Part shown: positions 1 to 8,183 of the stretch, piece after piece
Numbering within the stretch: position 1 is the first letter of the stretch
Layout: the number at the start of each line of letters is the position of its first letter
NCBI GenBank assembly: GCA_964428345.1
Contig: CAYRYD010000021.1
Span: 24,457-88,456, forward strand
Direction: 5' to 3'
Origin: JABDMH01 sp964428345
Lineage (GTDB): Bacteria; Bacteroidota; Bacteroidia; Chitinophagales; Saprospiraceae
Length of the DNA stretch: 64,000 nt
Position numbers and translations under genes: made by a program
The notes under the pieces: generated by a model
What the model was told of the DNA's origin: nothing
The model's database searches: none
The model's input: the letters and a program-made list of their open reading frames with translations, nothing else

Positions 1-1
1 A

Positions 2-82
2 CTTCCGGATGTTAATTGTCTGAAGGATTGGGATGGTCAAATTTTAATGGATCCCAGCCGATTTACCATGGTAACCAGTTAA
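2..82 (+). CDS. C-terminal end of an unidentified upstream gene (partial)
   Basis: An open frame enters from the left edge and stops at TAA, ten bases before the next start codon. The 26 visible residues end in DPSRFTMVTS and show no motif that I recognise. The close spacing to the next gene on the same strand fits an operon partner. It could also be a chance open frame, since 80 bases without a stop is weak evidence. Confidence 0.4.
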   Translation, partial: LPDVNCLKDWDGQILMDPSRFTMVTS

Positions 83-91
83 ATTGCAAGA

Positions 92-571
92 ATGAGAACA
101 CTCATAAAGTTGGCCTTACTGCTGGTAGTAGGGGTCTTGGTGTACAATTATTTCCTGGGGTCGGAGGATGAAAAAGCCACCTCTGAAAAGGTCTTCCGCC
201 AGGTAAAGGAAGTTGGGCAATCGATCGGCGAACTCATCAAGACAGAACGTCAGAAATTTCAAGATGGTAAGTACGATCAGGCTTTTGAAAAACTGGGCGA
301 TGCTTATGAAAAGCTCAAAGGAAAGGTCGATCAGGAAGATACCCGGGAGGAAAAGGCCATTTTAGAGAAGCTTGAAAAGCAGAAGGAAGCCCTGGAGCAG
401 GAAAAAGTCCGTCTGGAACGTGAATTGGCCAGGGATAACCCTGACGAAAAAGTCGTGAAACGCTCACCAACTTTTGAAGAGGAGTTGCAGCAGCTGGTTG
501 ATGAAACCAGCCGATTGCTGGATCGTGTCATGAAAAAGGAAAAGGACCGCAAAGCGGAAGAATACCAATAA
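92..571 (+). CDS. membrane-anchored coiled-coil protein, function unknown
   Basis: The 159-residue protein starts with a single hydrophobic segment (about residues 4-22, LIKLALLLVVGVLVYNYF) that would anchor it in the inner membrane or act as an uncleaved signal. The rest is highly charged, rich in Lys, Glu and Gln, and predicted helical. Residues about 70-115 look like a coiled coil. No catalytic motif is visible. It follows the partial upstream frame by ten bases and is separated from ftsX by about 360 bases of non-coding DNA. I do not recognise the family. A structural or scaffolding role at the envelope is only a guess from the shape of the protein. Confidence 0.75.
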   Translation: MRTLIKLALLLVVGVLVYNYFLGSEDEKATSEKVFRQVKEVGQSIGELIKTERQKFQDGKYDQAFEKLGDAYEKLKGKVDQEDTREEKAILEKLEKQKEALEQEKVRLERELARDNPDEKVVKRSPTFEEELQQLVDETSRLLDRVMKKEKDRKAEEYQ

Positions 572-928
572 AGTGTTAAGACGGGTCTGAATCCTGATTT
601 GGGGCTTCCGGACATTTTCTCTATTGGATTAGGAGGCCGTTGAAATACTCACCTCGCGCTGATTTAATTAAGAATACATTTTTATTATCAGATGTTCAGC
701 CGTTCTCGCCGCTCCTGGCTTCATTGAGACTCTGCCCGGCAGGCCTTGGCAGACGGTGTCAGTCAGTTACAACTTCCAGTATCTTCCTTCGTCTCGCTTC
801 GCCAGAAACGACGATTTACGGCTTCAGCATCAAGCTGCGTAATTCAACAGCCTCCAAGCCAGGTAATTCTCAAGACTTACACTTTAAAATAATTTACTAT
901 TTGTATATTTACTCAATATTAGCTTGTT
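572..928. other. 357-bp intergenic stretch before ftsX
   Basis: No convincing gene is seen. A 98-codon open frame starting with TTG at 640 overlaps the ftsX start, has no family resemblance and an unusual composition (many Ser, Leu, Arg and Pro). The middle part (about 700-860) is more GC-rich than the AT-rich 870-928 leader. It may be a decayed coding or repeat remnant. The AT-rich end probably contains the ftsX promoter. Confidence 0.4.
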
Positions 929-1804
929 ATGAGTAAAACTAAGAATTTCCGGCCAAGGCCTAATTTCGTCTGGTCGATTTTAAGTGTAGCCGGGGTATTG
1001 TTCTTACTGGGCCTTTTCGGACTAATCACTATCCATTCAAGTTCCTTTATGGAGTCTTTGAAAGAGGAGTTTGAGATGATTGTGGAGATCAATCCGAAAG
1101 CGAGTGAAAAACAAATTGAGAAATTGTCGGCTGACCTCGCTTCCGAATCCGGAGTATTGAAAGGATCGGTCAGGTTTACCAGCAAGGAAGAAGGTCTCAA
1201 GTTACTTAGTGAAGATCTGGGAGACGAATTGCTGAAAATGGAAATGCCAAACCCTTTACCCGACATTGTCACTTTCCGTTTGGATGGAGAGACCTTTGAT
1301 CTGGCCCGGTTGGAGGCGATCCGGGAAAAGTATCAGCAGGGCAGACCGGAAGTGTTGTCCATTTATTATCAGGAAGGTTTGATTGAAGGAGTGGTTACCA
1401 ATCTGGACCGGATCTCCTATGTATTCCTGGGTGCCGGTTTTTTACTAAGTGTATTGGCATTGATGCTGATCTACAATGCGATCCGCCTTTCGATCTATGC
1501 CAACCGGTTTCTGATCCGCAACATGGAGCTGGTAGGGGCCTCCTGGGGCTTCATCCGGAGACCATTTTTACAAAAGAGTGTACAACACGGCCTGATCAGT
1601 GCAGTGATTGCCATTGCCTCATTACTGGTAGTTTATGGTTTGGCATCGGAAAGACTCCCCGAACTCACACAATATTTAAACAGGGAAAACATTCTATATC
1701 TGATATTGATGCTGGTGGTGGCCGGTATGATGATCAATCTGGCCAGCACCTGGATCGTCGTCACCCGATTTTTGAGTATGCGTTCTCACGACCTCCATCT
1801 CTGA
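929..1804 (+). CDS. ftsX: cell division protein FtsX, permease-like
   Basis: FtsX is the membrane partner of the ATPase FtsE and transmits its activity across the inner membrane to control peptidoglycan hydrolases at the division site. The 291-residue protein has the expected layout: a short cytoplasmic N-terminus, membrane segment 1 (about 11-34), an extracytoplasmic domain (about 36-163) and three further membrane segments (about 166-190, 218-240 and 253-282). The length is typical. ftsE is not adjacent, which I recall as usual in Bacteroidota. It heads a gene run with DUF3098, uppP and truB, an order conserved in this phylum, so the assignment does not rest on similarity alone. Confidence 0.93.
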   Translation: MSKTKNFRPRPNFVWSILSVAGVLFLLGLFGLITIHSSSFMESLKEEFEMIVEINPKASEKQIEKLSADLASESGVLKGSVRFTSKEEGLKLLSEDLGDELLKMEMPNPLPDIVTFRLDGETFDLARLEAIREKYQQGRPEVLSIYYQEGLIEGVVTNLDRISYVFLGAGFLLSVLALMLIYNAIRLSIYANRFLIRNMELVGASWGFIRRPFLQKSVQHGLISAVIAIASLLVVYGLASERLPELTQYLNRENILYLILMLVVAGMMINLASTWIVVTRFLSMRSHDLHL

Positions 1805-1874
1805 TCCGGTGATCAGGATCTTCAAACAGATTAATAAAATATTGGATATCTGTCAAAAACAAGATAATATCTGA

Positions 1875-1882
1875 TACTTTTG
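1875..1882 (+). promoter_or_regulatory. candidate Bacteroidota -7 promoter element (TAnnTTTG)
   Basis: TACTTTTG matches the Bacteroidota -7 consensus and lies 17 bases before the ATG of the DUF3098 gene. No good -33 TTG element is found at the usual distance, so the call is tentative. Confidence 0.4.
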
Positions 1883-1899
1883 TGCAAAATACCAGGTCA

Positions 1900-2214
1900 A
1901 TGAGCCAAACCAGGACATCCAAGAAAAAAGTAGTCACCACCAAAAAGGTTACCCCCACCGCACCACGTGCAAGAAAAACCAGTGCTCAAAGAGAACCCAG
2001 GGAGTTGATTTTCAAGAAACAGAATTATATGCTGATGGGTGCAGGTGCCGGGCTGATCTTCCTGGGAATGTTGTTGATGCTGGGCGGAAGCATGCCTTCT
2101 GCTGATGTCTGGGATGACTCCATTATTTATAGTTTCCGGCGTACGGTCCTGGCGCCGGTGGTGATTCTGGCAGGTCTGGTTGTCGAAATCTTTGCAATCT
2201 TTAAAAGAGCCTGA
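1900..2214 (+). CDS. DUF3098 family small membrane protein
   Basis: The 104-residue protein has a basic, Lys/Thr/Arg-rich N-terminus (residues 1-40) followed by two membrane segments (about residues 45-63 and 81-100, counting from the ATG at 1900). The motif FKKQNYMLMGAGAGLIFLG just before and within the first segment is typical of DUF3098 proteins as I know them. The start was placed at ATG 1900; an in-frame GTG 18 bases upstream lies within the promoter-like sequence. It sits between ftsX and uppP, the usual position for this family in Bacteroidota. Its function is unknown; the neighbours suggest an envelope or division role. Confidence 0.85.
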   Translation: MSQTRTSKKKVVTTKKVTPTAPRARKTSAQREPRELIFKKQNYMLMGAGAGLIFLGMLLMLGGSMPSADVWDDSIIYSFRRTVLAPVVILAGLVVEIFAIFKRA

Positions 2215-2224
2215 TTTACCCTGA

Positions 2225-3031
2225 ATGAATGACCTCTGGGAAGCAATTGTACTTGGTATTATCCAGGGTTTAACTGAATTTTTACCGGTAAGCAGTAGCG
2301 GTCACCTGGAGATTGCCAAGTATCTGTTTGGTGATCAGAGTACCGGAGAACAAAGTCTTTTAATGACGGTCGTATTACATTTTGCAACTGCCTGTGCAAC
2401 GATTTTTGTTTTCCGCAAAGCAATCTGGCAACTGGTAACTGAAGGATTCAGCATAAAAGCCAACGATTCGAATCTTTATATCATTTACATAGTGATCAGT
2501 ATGATTCCGGCTGCCCTGGTTGGACTTTTCTTTGAGGAGTTTATAGAATCGATGTTCAGTCAGAATCTGTTACTGGTGGGCATTGCCCTGATGATTACCG
2601 CCATATTGCTGATTATTGCCGACAGGAGCCGGCATACTACCAAACCGGTAAATGGTTGGTCGGCATTTTTAATCGGAATTGCACAGGCTATTGCCATCAT
2701 ACCGGGCATTTCGCGGTCAGGAGCGACGATCTCGAGCTCGATATTACTCAATATCGACCGCGAACGGGCGGCCAGATTCTCCTTTCTAATGGTGGTGCCG
2801 TTGATTTTTGGTAAGATTGCAAAAGATCTTCTGACCGGTGAATGGCACGTGGTAGACCGGTTTGGTCCCCTTACGGCTGGCTTCATTGCCGCTTTTATCA
2901 CAGGGATTCTGGCCTGCATCTGGATGATCGAGCTTGTAAAAAGAGCCCAGCTTAAATACTTCGGCTGGTATTGTGCGGTAGCTGGTATCCTTTGCGTCCT
3001 TTGGGTAAATGGTGTTTTTTCCCATGCCTGA
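2225..3031 (+). CDS. uppP: undecaprenyl-diphosphatase UppP (BacA)
   Basis: The enzyme removes a phosphate from undecaprenyl diphosphate to regenerate the lipid carrier for cell wall and polysaccharide precursors, and overproduction gives bacitracin resistance. Two signature motifs are present: GIIQGLTEFLPVSSSGHLE (about residues 11-29), with the conserved Glu and Ser residues, and PGISRSGATISSS (about 159-171), the second half of the active site. The 268-residue length and about eight hydrophobic segments fit the family. It starts ten bases after the DUF3098 gene, and its stop overlaps the likely truB start, so the genes are probably co-transcribed and coupled. Confidence 0.96.
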   Translation: MNDLWEAIVLGIIQGLTEFLPVSSSGHLEIAKYLFGDQSTGEQSLLMTVVLHFATACATIFVFRKAIWQLVTEGFSIKANDSNLYIIYIVISMIPAALVGLFFEEFIESMFSQNLLLVGIALMITAILLIIADRSRHTTKPVNGWSAFLIGIAQAIAIIPGISRSGATISSSILLNIDRERAARFSFLMVVPLIFGKIAKDLLTGEWHVVDRFGPLTAGFIAAFITGILACIWMIELVKRAQLKYFGWYCAVAGILCVLWVNGVFSHA

Positions 3032-3725
3032 TCTCTCCAATATTGTTTCTGGCATGATGATTATGGTAGATAAACCTATAGGTTGGACATCGTTTGATGT
3101 GGTGAACAAAATCCGTTATGCCGTCCGTAAGACTTTTCATCTAAAGAAATTTAAGGTAGGGCATGCCGGCACTCTTGATCCGATGGCTTCCGGCCTGCTG
3201 ATTATCTGTACCGGCGCGATGACCAGACAAATCGATCAATATCAGGCTCAGACTAAAGTCTACCAGGGGACCATGCTGCTTGGTGCAACCACTCCTACCT
3301 ATGATGCCGAAAGCGAGGTCAACCAGACTTATCCTACAGATCATCTTACCCGGGAACTGCTTATCGGACAGGCCGACCTGATGACAGGAGAAATTATTCA
3401 GACTCCACCCGCATTTTCTGCGATCAAGAAAGATGGTGTGCCCTTGTATAAACTGGCCCGAGCCGGAAAGGAAGTAGAGATACCCCAAAGAAAAGTAAAG
3501 ATATACGCTTTTGATCTGGATCTTATCGCACTACCCGAGGTGACATTCACCGTTAAATGCAGTAAAGGCACTTACATCAGGTCTCTGGTGCACGAGTTTG
3601 GTATGGCGCTGCAATCGGGCGCTTACCTGATAGCACTGAAACGCACGGCGATTGGGGAACATAATCTGTCGAATGCCTGGCAACTCGATGATCTGATCGT
3701 GGCAATAAATGCTTTGTCAAAATGA
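3024..3725 (+). CDS. truB: tRNA pseudouridine(55) synthase TruB
   Basis: TruB converts uridine 55 in the T-loop of tRNAs to pseudouridine. The start of the protein carries MVDKPIGWTSFDVVNK, and the catalytic aspartate lies in HAGTLDPMASGLL (Asp near residue 52). The later motif CSKGTYIRSLVHEFG is also characteristic. The chosen ATG at 3024 gives 233 residues and overlaps the uppP stop by eight bases; ATG 3009 and ATG 3054 are alternatives. The stop codon overlaps the gldA start in an ATGA, so coupled translation with the transporter genes is likely. Its place after uppP is conserved in Bacteroidota. Confidence 0.95.
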   Translation: MPDLSNIVSGMMIMVDKPIGWTSFDVVNKIRYAVRKTFHLKKFKVGHAGTLDPMASGLLIICTGAMTRQIDQYQAQTKVYQGTMLLGATTPTYDAESEVNQTYPTDHLTRELLIGQADLMTGEIIQTPPAFSAIKKDGVPLYKLARAGKEVEIPQRKVKIYAFDLDLIALPEVTFTVKCSKGTYIRSLVHEFGMALQSGAYLIALKRTAIGEHNLSNAWQLDDLIVAINALSK

Positions 3726-4627
3726 GTATTGTCGTAAAGAACCTCGAAAAGCGATACGGGAGCCAGAAGGCCCTGGCGGGAATTGATTTTACCGTACAAT
3801 CTGGAGAGATTGTCGGTTTACTGGGACCTAATGGTGCCGGAAAGACGACAACCATGAAAATCCTTTCCGGCTTTGTGGATGACTTTGACGGCGAAGTCCG
3901 GGTACAGGGGCTGGATGTACAGCATGAACCGTTAAGGTTGAAAAAGCTGATCGGCTACCTTCCGGAACATAATCCCCTCTATCTGGAAATGTATGTGCGG
4001 GAATACCTGGCATTCATCGCTTCGATTTATGGTCTGGATAATGTCAGAGACCGGGTACAACAGATGATCGACATGACCGGACTTGCCCGCGAACAGCATA
4101 AATTGATACGGGCACTGTCAAAAGGTTACCGCCAGAGGGTGGGTCTGGCCCAGGCTCTGATCCATGATCCGGAAATCCTGATTCTGGATGAACCCACCAC
4201 TGGTCTGGATCCCAATCAGTTGGTCGAGATTCGTCAGCTCATCAAAAAACTGGGATCACAGAAGACGGTGATCTTCAGCAGTCATATCATGCAGGAAGTG
4301 CAGGCTCTCTGTGACCGGGTGATCATCTTACATCAGGGAAGCGTAGTAGCCGATGACAAGATCGCTTATCTGGATCAGGCTATCAATAATCAACGGGAGA
4401 TCCAATTGGAGCTGGACCGGCCAATGGAGGGAAAATGGCTGCTCCGTGATCTCGTATCTGTGGTCGAGACTGGCAATCAATCCTATAAGATCATCCTGAA
4501 AAAAGGTAAAAATGATCCGCGTCCGGAAATTTTTGATTTCGTAGTGCATAAGGGCCGAAAAATTTTGGAGATGTCGGAGCGAAAATCATCGATGGAAGAT
4601 GTTTTTCAGAAAATTACACTTGGTTAG
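3722..4627 (+). CDS. gldA: gliding-type ABC transporter ATP-binding protein GldA
   Basis: This is the ATPase subunit of the GldAFG ABC transporter, first described for gliding motility in Flavobacterium. It has a Walker A motif GPNGAGKTT (about residues 35-43), the ABC signature region LSKGYRQRVGLAQAL (about 133-147) and Walker B ILILDEPTTGLDP (about 151-163), followed by a switch histidine in SSHIMQEV. Length (301) is typical. It overlaps truB by four bases and is followed two bases later by gldF, with gldG after that, so the complete transporter is encoded. GldAFG-like transporters also occur in non-gliding Bacteroidota, so motility cannot be concluded. Confidence 0.93.
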   Translation: MSIVVKNLEKRYGSQKALAGIDFTVQSGEIVGLLGPNGAGKTTTMKILSGFVDDFDGEVRVQGLDVQHEPLRLKKLIGYLPEHNPLYLEMYVREYLAFIASIYGLDNVRDRVQQMIDMTGLAREQHKLIRALSKGYRQRVGLAQALIHDPEILILDEPTTGLDPNQLVEIRQLIKKLGSQKTVIFSSHIMQEVQALCDRVIILHQGSVVADDKIAYLDQAINNQREIQLELDRPMEGKWLLRDLVSVVETGNQSYKIILKKGKNDPRPEIFDFVVHKGRKILEMSERKSSMEDVFQKITLG

Positions 4628-4629
4628 TT

Positions 4630-5364
4630 ATGTGGGCAATTTTCAGAAAAGAAGTGAATGGATTTTTCAGTACCCTCACCGGTTACATGGTCGTCGGAGT
4701 ATTTCTAACCCTTTTGGGTTTGATGATGTGGGTGTTTCCCGATTACAGCATTCTGGAATATAATTATGCCAGCCTTGACCAGTTGTTTACGATTGCACCG
4801 GTTATTTTTTTGTTTTTGATTCCGGCAATCTGCATGCGGTCGTTTTCCGAAGAAAAACAAACCGGAACCATTGAGACATTGTTTACCAAACCCCTGACCG
4901 AATGGCAGATTATTCTTGGGAAATATGCAGGGGCTTTATTTCTGGTTTTTGTCGCCCTTTTACCCACCGTCATTTATTATTATTCCGTCTGGCAACTGGG
5001 AAACCCTCAGGGTAACATTGACCAGGGGGAAGTGATCGGGTCCTATATCGGCTTGTTTTTTCTTGCCGGTATTTTTATTGCGATCAGTCTGTATGCTTCG
5101 GTATTGAGCAACAATCAGGTTGTCGCTTTTCTGATCGGCGCTCTCCTGTGTTTTCTGGTTTATTGGGGATTTCAGTTTCTTAGCTCAATACCTGTATTTG
5201 TGGGTGGTGTCGATGATGTCTTACAAAAGATCGGAATTGATTATCACTACCGGTCGATCAGCAATGGCGCCATTGACAGTAGGGATGTAGTATATTTTCT
5301 CAGCGCCATTTTTGTATTTCTTTTATTGACCCATTTATACCTGCGCCAAAACAGAAATCAATGA
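4630..5364 (+). CDS. gldF: gliding-type ABC transporter permease GldF
   Basis: This is the membrane subunit of the GldAFG transporter. The 244-residue protein has about six hydrophobic segments and the ABC-2 permease pattern, including the cytoplasmic stretch RSFSEEKQTGTIETLFTKP (about residues 70-88), which is the coupling region typical of this permease class. It begins two bases after gldA and its stop overlaps the gldG start (ATGA). The three genes therefore form one translationally linked unit. The transported substrate is not known from the sequence. Confidence 0.92.
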   Translation: MWAIFRKEVNGFFSTLTGYMVVGVFLTLLGLMMWVFPDYSILEYNYASLDQLFTIAPVIFLFLIPAICMRSFSEEKQTGTIETLFTKPLTEWQIILGKYAGALFLVFVALLPTVIYYYSVWQLGNPQGNIDQGEVIGSYIGLFFLAGIFIAISLYASVLSNNQVVAFLIGALLCFLVYWGFQFLSSIPVFVGGVDDVLQKIGIDYHYRSISNGAIDSRDVVYFLSAIFVFLLLTHLYLRQNRNQ

Positions 5365-7070
5365 GCCGGCTGAAGCGAACTTATGATCGATATTATTGGC
5401 TGGTAGCGACTTTGCTTGCGATTGTCCTGCTCAATGTCGCCGGTACGTTTTTTCATGCCAGCATTGACCTCACCGAAGACAAACGCTACACGCTTACGGC
5501 GGCCACCCGGCAGATTGTCTCGGAGGTCAATTCACCAATATTCATTCAGGTTTTATTGGAAGGGAAGTTTCCCGCTGAATTCCGGCGTTTGCCTGCAGCC
5601 ATCCGTGAACTATTGCAGGACTTCAGGAAGCTGAACAGAAATGTCCAGTTTCGTTTTGATGATCCTTTGGAAGGTGAGCAGGATGAAGTAAAGGATCGGC
5701 TGGATGCCTGGGCCGAGGTTGGAATTATTCCGACCGAGCTCAATGTCCGGGAGCAGGAAGGGCAATCCCGTCAGAGAATATATCCCTTTGCAATTTTTAA
5801 CTATGGAGACCGGCAGGTTGCAATCAATTTGCTGGATGAAACCTCCGGAACTGCCTCGGGAGACGTGGCATTGAATACGAGCATTACCCTGCTGGAGTAT
5901 AAGTTTGCCAATGCCATCCTGAAACTGCAGGCAACCAGTAAACCCAATATTTTATTTTCTGCCGGACATGGTGAATTACAGGGCCAGCAAACCGCATCGC
6001 TCGAAGCCAACCTTCGTGCATTTTACAATACCGGAAGAGTCGATCTCGATAGCATCTATCAGGTTCCTTCGGAGATCGCGATGTTGATCATTGCCAAACC
6101 AACAAGACCGTACAGTGAGAAAAATCTCTTTGTAATAGATCAGTATATCATGAATGGAGGATCGGTTATGTTTCTCCTGGATCCATTGATCGTCAATCTG
6201 GATTCAATCCGGCGGCATAATCAGTATCTCCCTCATGACAACGAAGTGAATCTGGATGAAATGTTATTTAAATACGGTGCACGGGTAAATAAGAATTTTG
6301 TACTCGATCTTAACTGTACGTCCATTCCTCTGGCCATTAACAAACCCGGTACCCAGGCCCAGTTTAACTTATTTCCCTGGTACTATCATATTCTGGCCAT
6401 GGGTGATGGAATACATCCGGTTGTAAAAGGGCTGGATCCGGTCAATCTCTTTTTCCCGGCATCGATCGACACGATCAAGACCAGAAATCCCATCCAGAAA
6501 ACATCCCTTCTAGTTTCTTCTCCCTATACCCGTTTGCAGTATAATCCGGTTCTGCTGGACTTTGAAATACTGAAGACCAGTCCGGACCAAAGTAAATTTC
6601 AGGATCCGCCCCAGACAGTGGCCATGCTGCTTGAAGGCCGGTTTAATTCATTGTACGAAAACAGGGTCTCCCCTTCGATGAAGCAGGGTCTGGATGAGAT
6701 CGGTGCTTCCTATAAGCCGGAAGGTGAACCGGCGAAAATACTTGTGGTCAGCGATGGTGATGTAGCCAAAAACTATATCAATCCCACCAATGGAGCAATC
6801 CAGCCACTCGGGTTTAATCAATTTGTAAACTATACCTTTGCAAATCAGGAATTTCTGACCAATGCCGTCGAATATATGCTCGACCGGATAGGTTTAAGCG
6901 AAGCGCGGGCAAAAAACATTAAACTGCGTCTGCTGGACAAACAACGTATACAAAAGGAGCGAGGTTTCTGGCAGATCCTCAATGTGGTATTACCCCTGGT
7001 TTTGCTGATTGTTGTGGGTATCATTTTTAACCTGTTGCGTCATCGCCGGTATGCCAGGGTGAGCGGCTGA
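5361..7070 (+). CDS. gldG: gliding-type ABC transporter auxiliary protein GldG
   Basis: GldG is the third component of the GldAFG transporter, a periplasm-facing protein of the ABC_transp_aux type. The 569 residues comprise an N-terminal membrane anchor (about 13-33), a long soluble region with the motif SAGHGELQGQ (about residue 200) and NGGSVMFLLDP (about 265-275), and a C-terminal membrane segment (about 537-557) with a basic tail. The layout and length match GldG. It overlaps gldF by four bases. A 107-bp gap then leads to a DUF4340 gene, a family often found beside such transporters. Confidence 0.92.
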   Translation: MSRLKRTYDRYYWLVATLLAIVLLNVAGTFFHASIDLTEDKRYTLTAATRQIVSEVNSPIFIQVLLEGKFPAEFRRLPAAIRELLQDFRKLNRNVQFRFDDPLEGEQDEVKDRLDAWAEVGIIPTELNVREQEGQSRQRIYPFAIFNYGDRQVAINLLDETSGTASGDVALNTSITLLEYKFANAILKLQATSKPNILFSAGHGELQGQQTASLEANLRAFYNTGRVDLDSIYQVPSEIAMLIIAKPTRPYSEKNLFVIDQYIMNGGSVMFLLDPLIVNLDSIRRHNQYLPHDNEVNLDEMLFKYGARVNKNFVLDLNCTSIPLAINKPGTQAQFNLFPWYYHILAMGDGIHPVVKGLDPVNLFFPASIDTIKTRNPIQKTSLLVSSPYTRLQYNPVLLDFEILKTSPDQSKFQDPPQTVAMLLEGRFNSLYENRVSPSMKQGLDEIGASYKPEGEPAKILVVSDGDVAKNYINPTNGAIQPLGFNQFVNYTFANQEFLTNAVEYMLDRIGLSEARAKNIKLRLLDKQRIQKERGFWQILNVVLPLVLLIVVGIIFNLLRHRRYARVSG

Positions 7071-7177
7071 AAAAAAGGTAAATCAGAGGTGCAGCCCAAC
7101 AATATTGCATTTCGGGTGTTATCGGGAGATCTGCCGGGATATTTAGCCCGAATGAACCGGAACAAACTTTGTGTGCT

Positions 7178-8155
7178 GTGAAGTGGATCGTTGCCATTGT
7201 ATTGATTTTTGCCGGAGTGGGCCTTTATTTCCTTTACGATAGGGAGAGAACTCCTGATCTGGCTGTAGAGTACCGCTATGCAGTGACAGATGTTGAGCAG
7301 ATTGGCAGAATCAGCATAAACTACCGCCTGATGGATCCCGACATCCTGCTGGAAAGAAAGCAGGATTTCTGGGAACTTAACGGAAAATACCGGGCTCGCG
7401 AAGATGCCATCAACAATTTGCTGGATGCCTTAAAGAAGATCGATCTCCAGTTTATCCCCAACGCTGCTGCCCGTGAGAATATGATCCGGGACCTGGCAGC
7501 GACCGGGACCAAAGTGGAGATTTACAACCACCGGGGAGAAGTGATAAAGGCTTTTTTTATTGGTGGAGTTACCCCCGACGAACGGGGTACTTTCATAATT
7601 ATGGACGGGTCCCGTTCTCCGGCGGTAGTATCCCTTAAGGGTTTCGAAGGTACTATCCGGCCTTTCTTTATCATGCCGGAATCCGATTGGAGAGACCGGA
7701 TCATCTTTCGCGAAGATCCGGATCGCATCAGCGAATTGACGGTGTACTATCCGGGTGAAGAGCACTTGTCGTTTTCCATTATCAAACGGGATCAGGCCTA
7801 TCAGGTGGTCACACCTTGGAAATCCCCGGGAGGAGAGGATCCGGCGCCCAGGCCGGGAACTGTCGAAGCTTATCTGTGGAAATACCGGTCAGTGGGAGCA
7901 GAGGCGCTACTGAATGATCCGGATTTGAGAAAAAGCCTCCTGAATAAAGTGCCATTCGTACAGATTACCATCCGGCGTACTGACCATTCAGAGTATTCCG
8001 CCCGGTTTTATCCGGTAGTCATTAATGGAGGTGAAAGAATCAGCCAACGGATCGAGCGTTACCATGTAGTGGATAGCGAGGGGGATATCTGGCTCGCCCA
8101 GCATCTCCTCTTTGGCCCCTTGTTTCAAGGTATCGATTCCTTTTTTTCGGAGTGA
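7178..8155 (+). CDS. DUF4340 domain-containing protein, membrane anchored
   Basis: The 325-residue protein (from GTG 7178; a TTG nine bases upstream is an alternative) has one N-terminal membrane segment (about residues 2-20) and a long soluble region. The middle contains the repeated pattern of DUF4340 proteins: a section comparing a residue value with a threshold (LLERKQDFWELNGKYRA, about 50-66) and IGGVTPDERGTFIIMDGS (about 124-141). DUF4340 genes commonly lie next to GldG-like auxiliary transporter genes, as here, and are believed to work with them at the periplasmic face. The exact role is unknown. The next gene is convergent, 28 bases away. Confidence 0.82.
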   Translation: MKWIVAIVLIFAGVGLYFLYDRERTPDLAVEYRYAVTDVEQIGRISINYRLMDPDILLERKQDFWELNGKYRAREDAINNLLDALKKIDLQFIPNAAARENMIRDLAATGTKVEIYNHRGEVIKAFFIGGVTPDERGTFIIMDGSRSPAVVSLKGFEGTIRPFFIMPESDWRDRIIFREDPDRISELTVYYPGEEHLSFSIIKRDQAYQVVTPWKSPGGEDPAPRPGTVEAYLWKYRSVGAEALLNDPDLRKSLLNKVPFVQITIRRTDHSEYSARFYPVVINGGERISQRIERYHVVDSEGDIWLAQHLLFGPLFQGIDSFFSE

Positions 8156-8183
8156 GATGGATGTTAATTGAAGGACAAACCAG

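Noticed and set aside
640..936. 98-codon open frame starting at TTG
   Set aside because: It overlaps the ftsX start, has no family resemblance, an odd composition and no start context; treated as non-coding.
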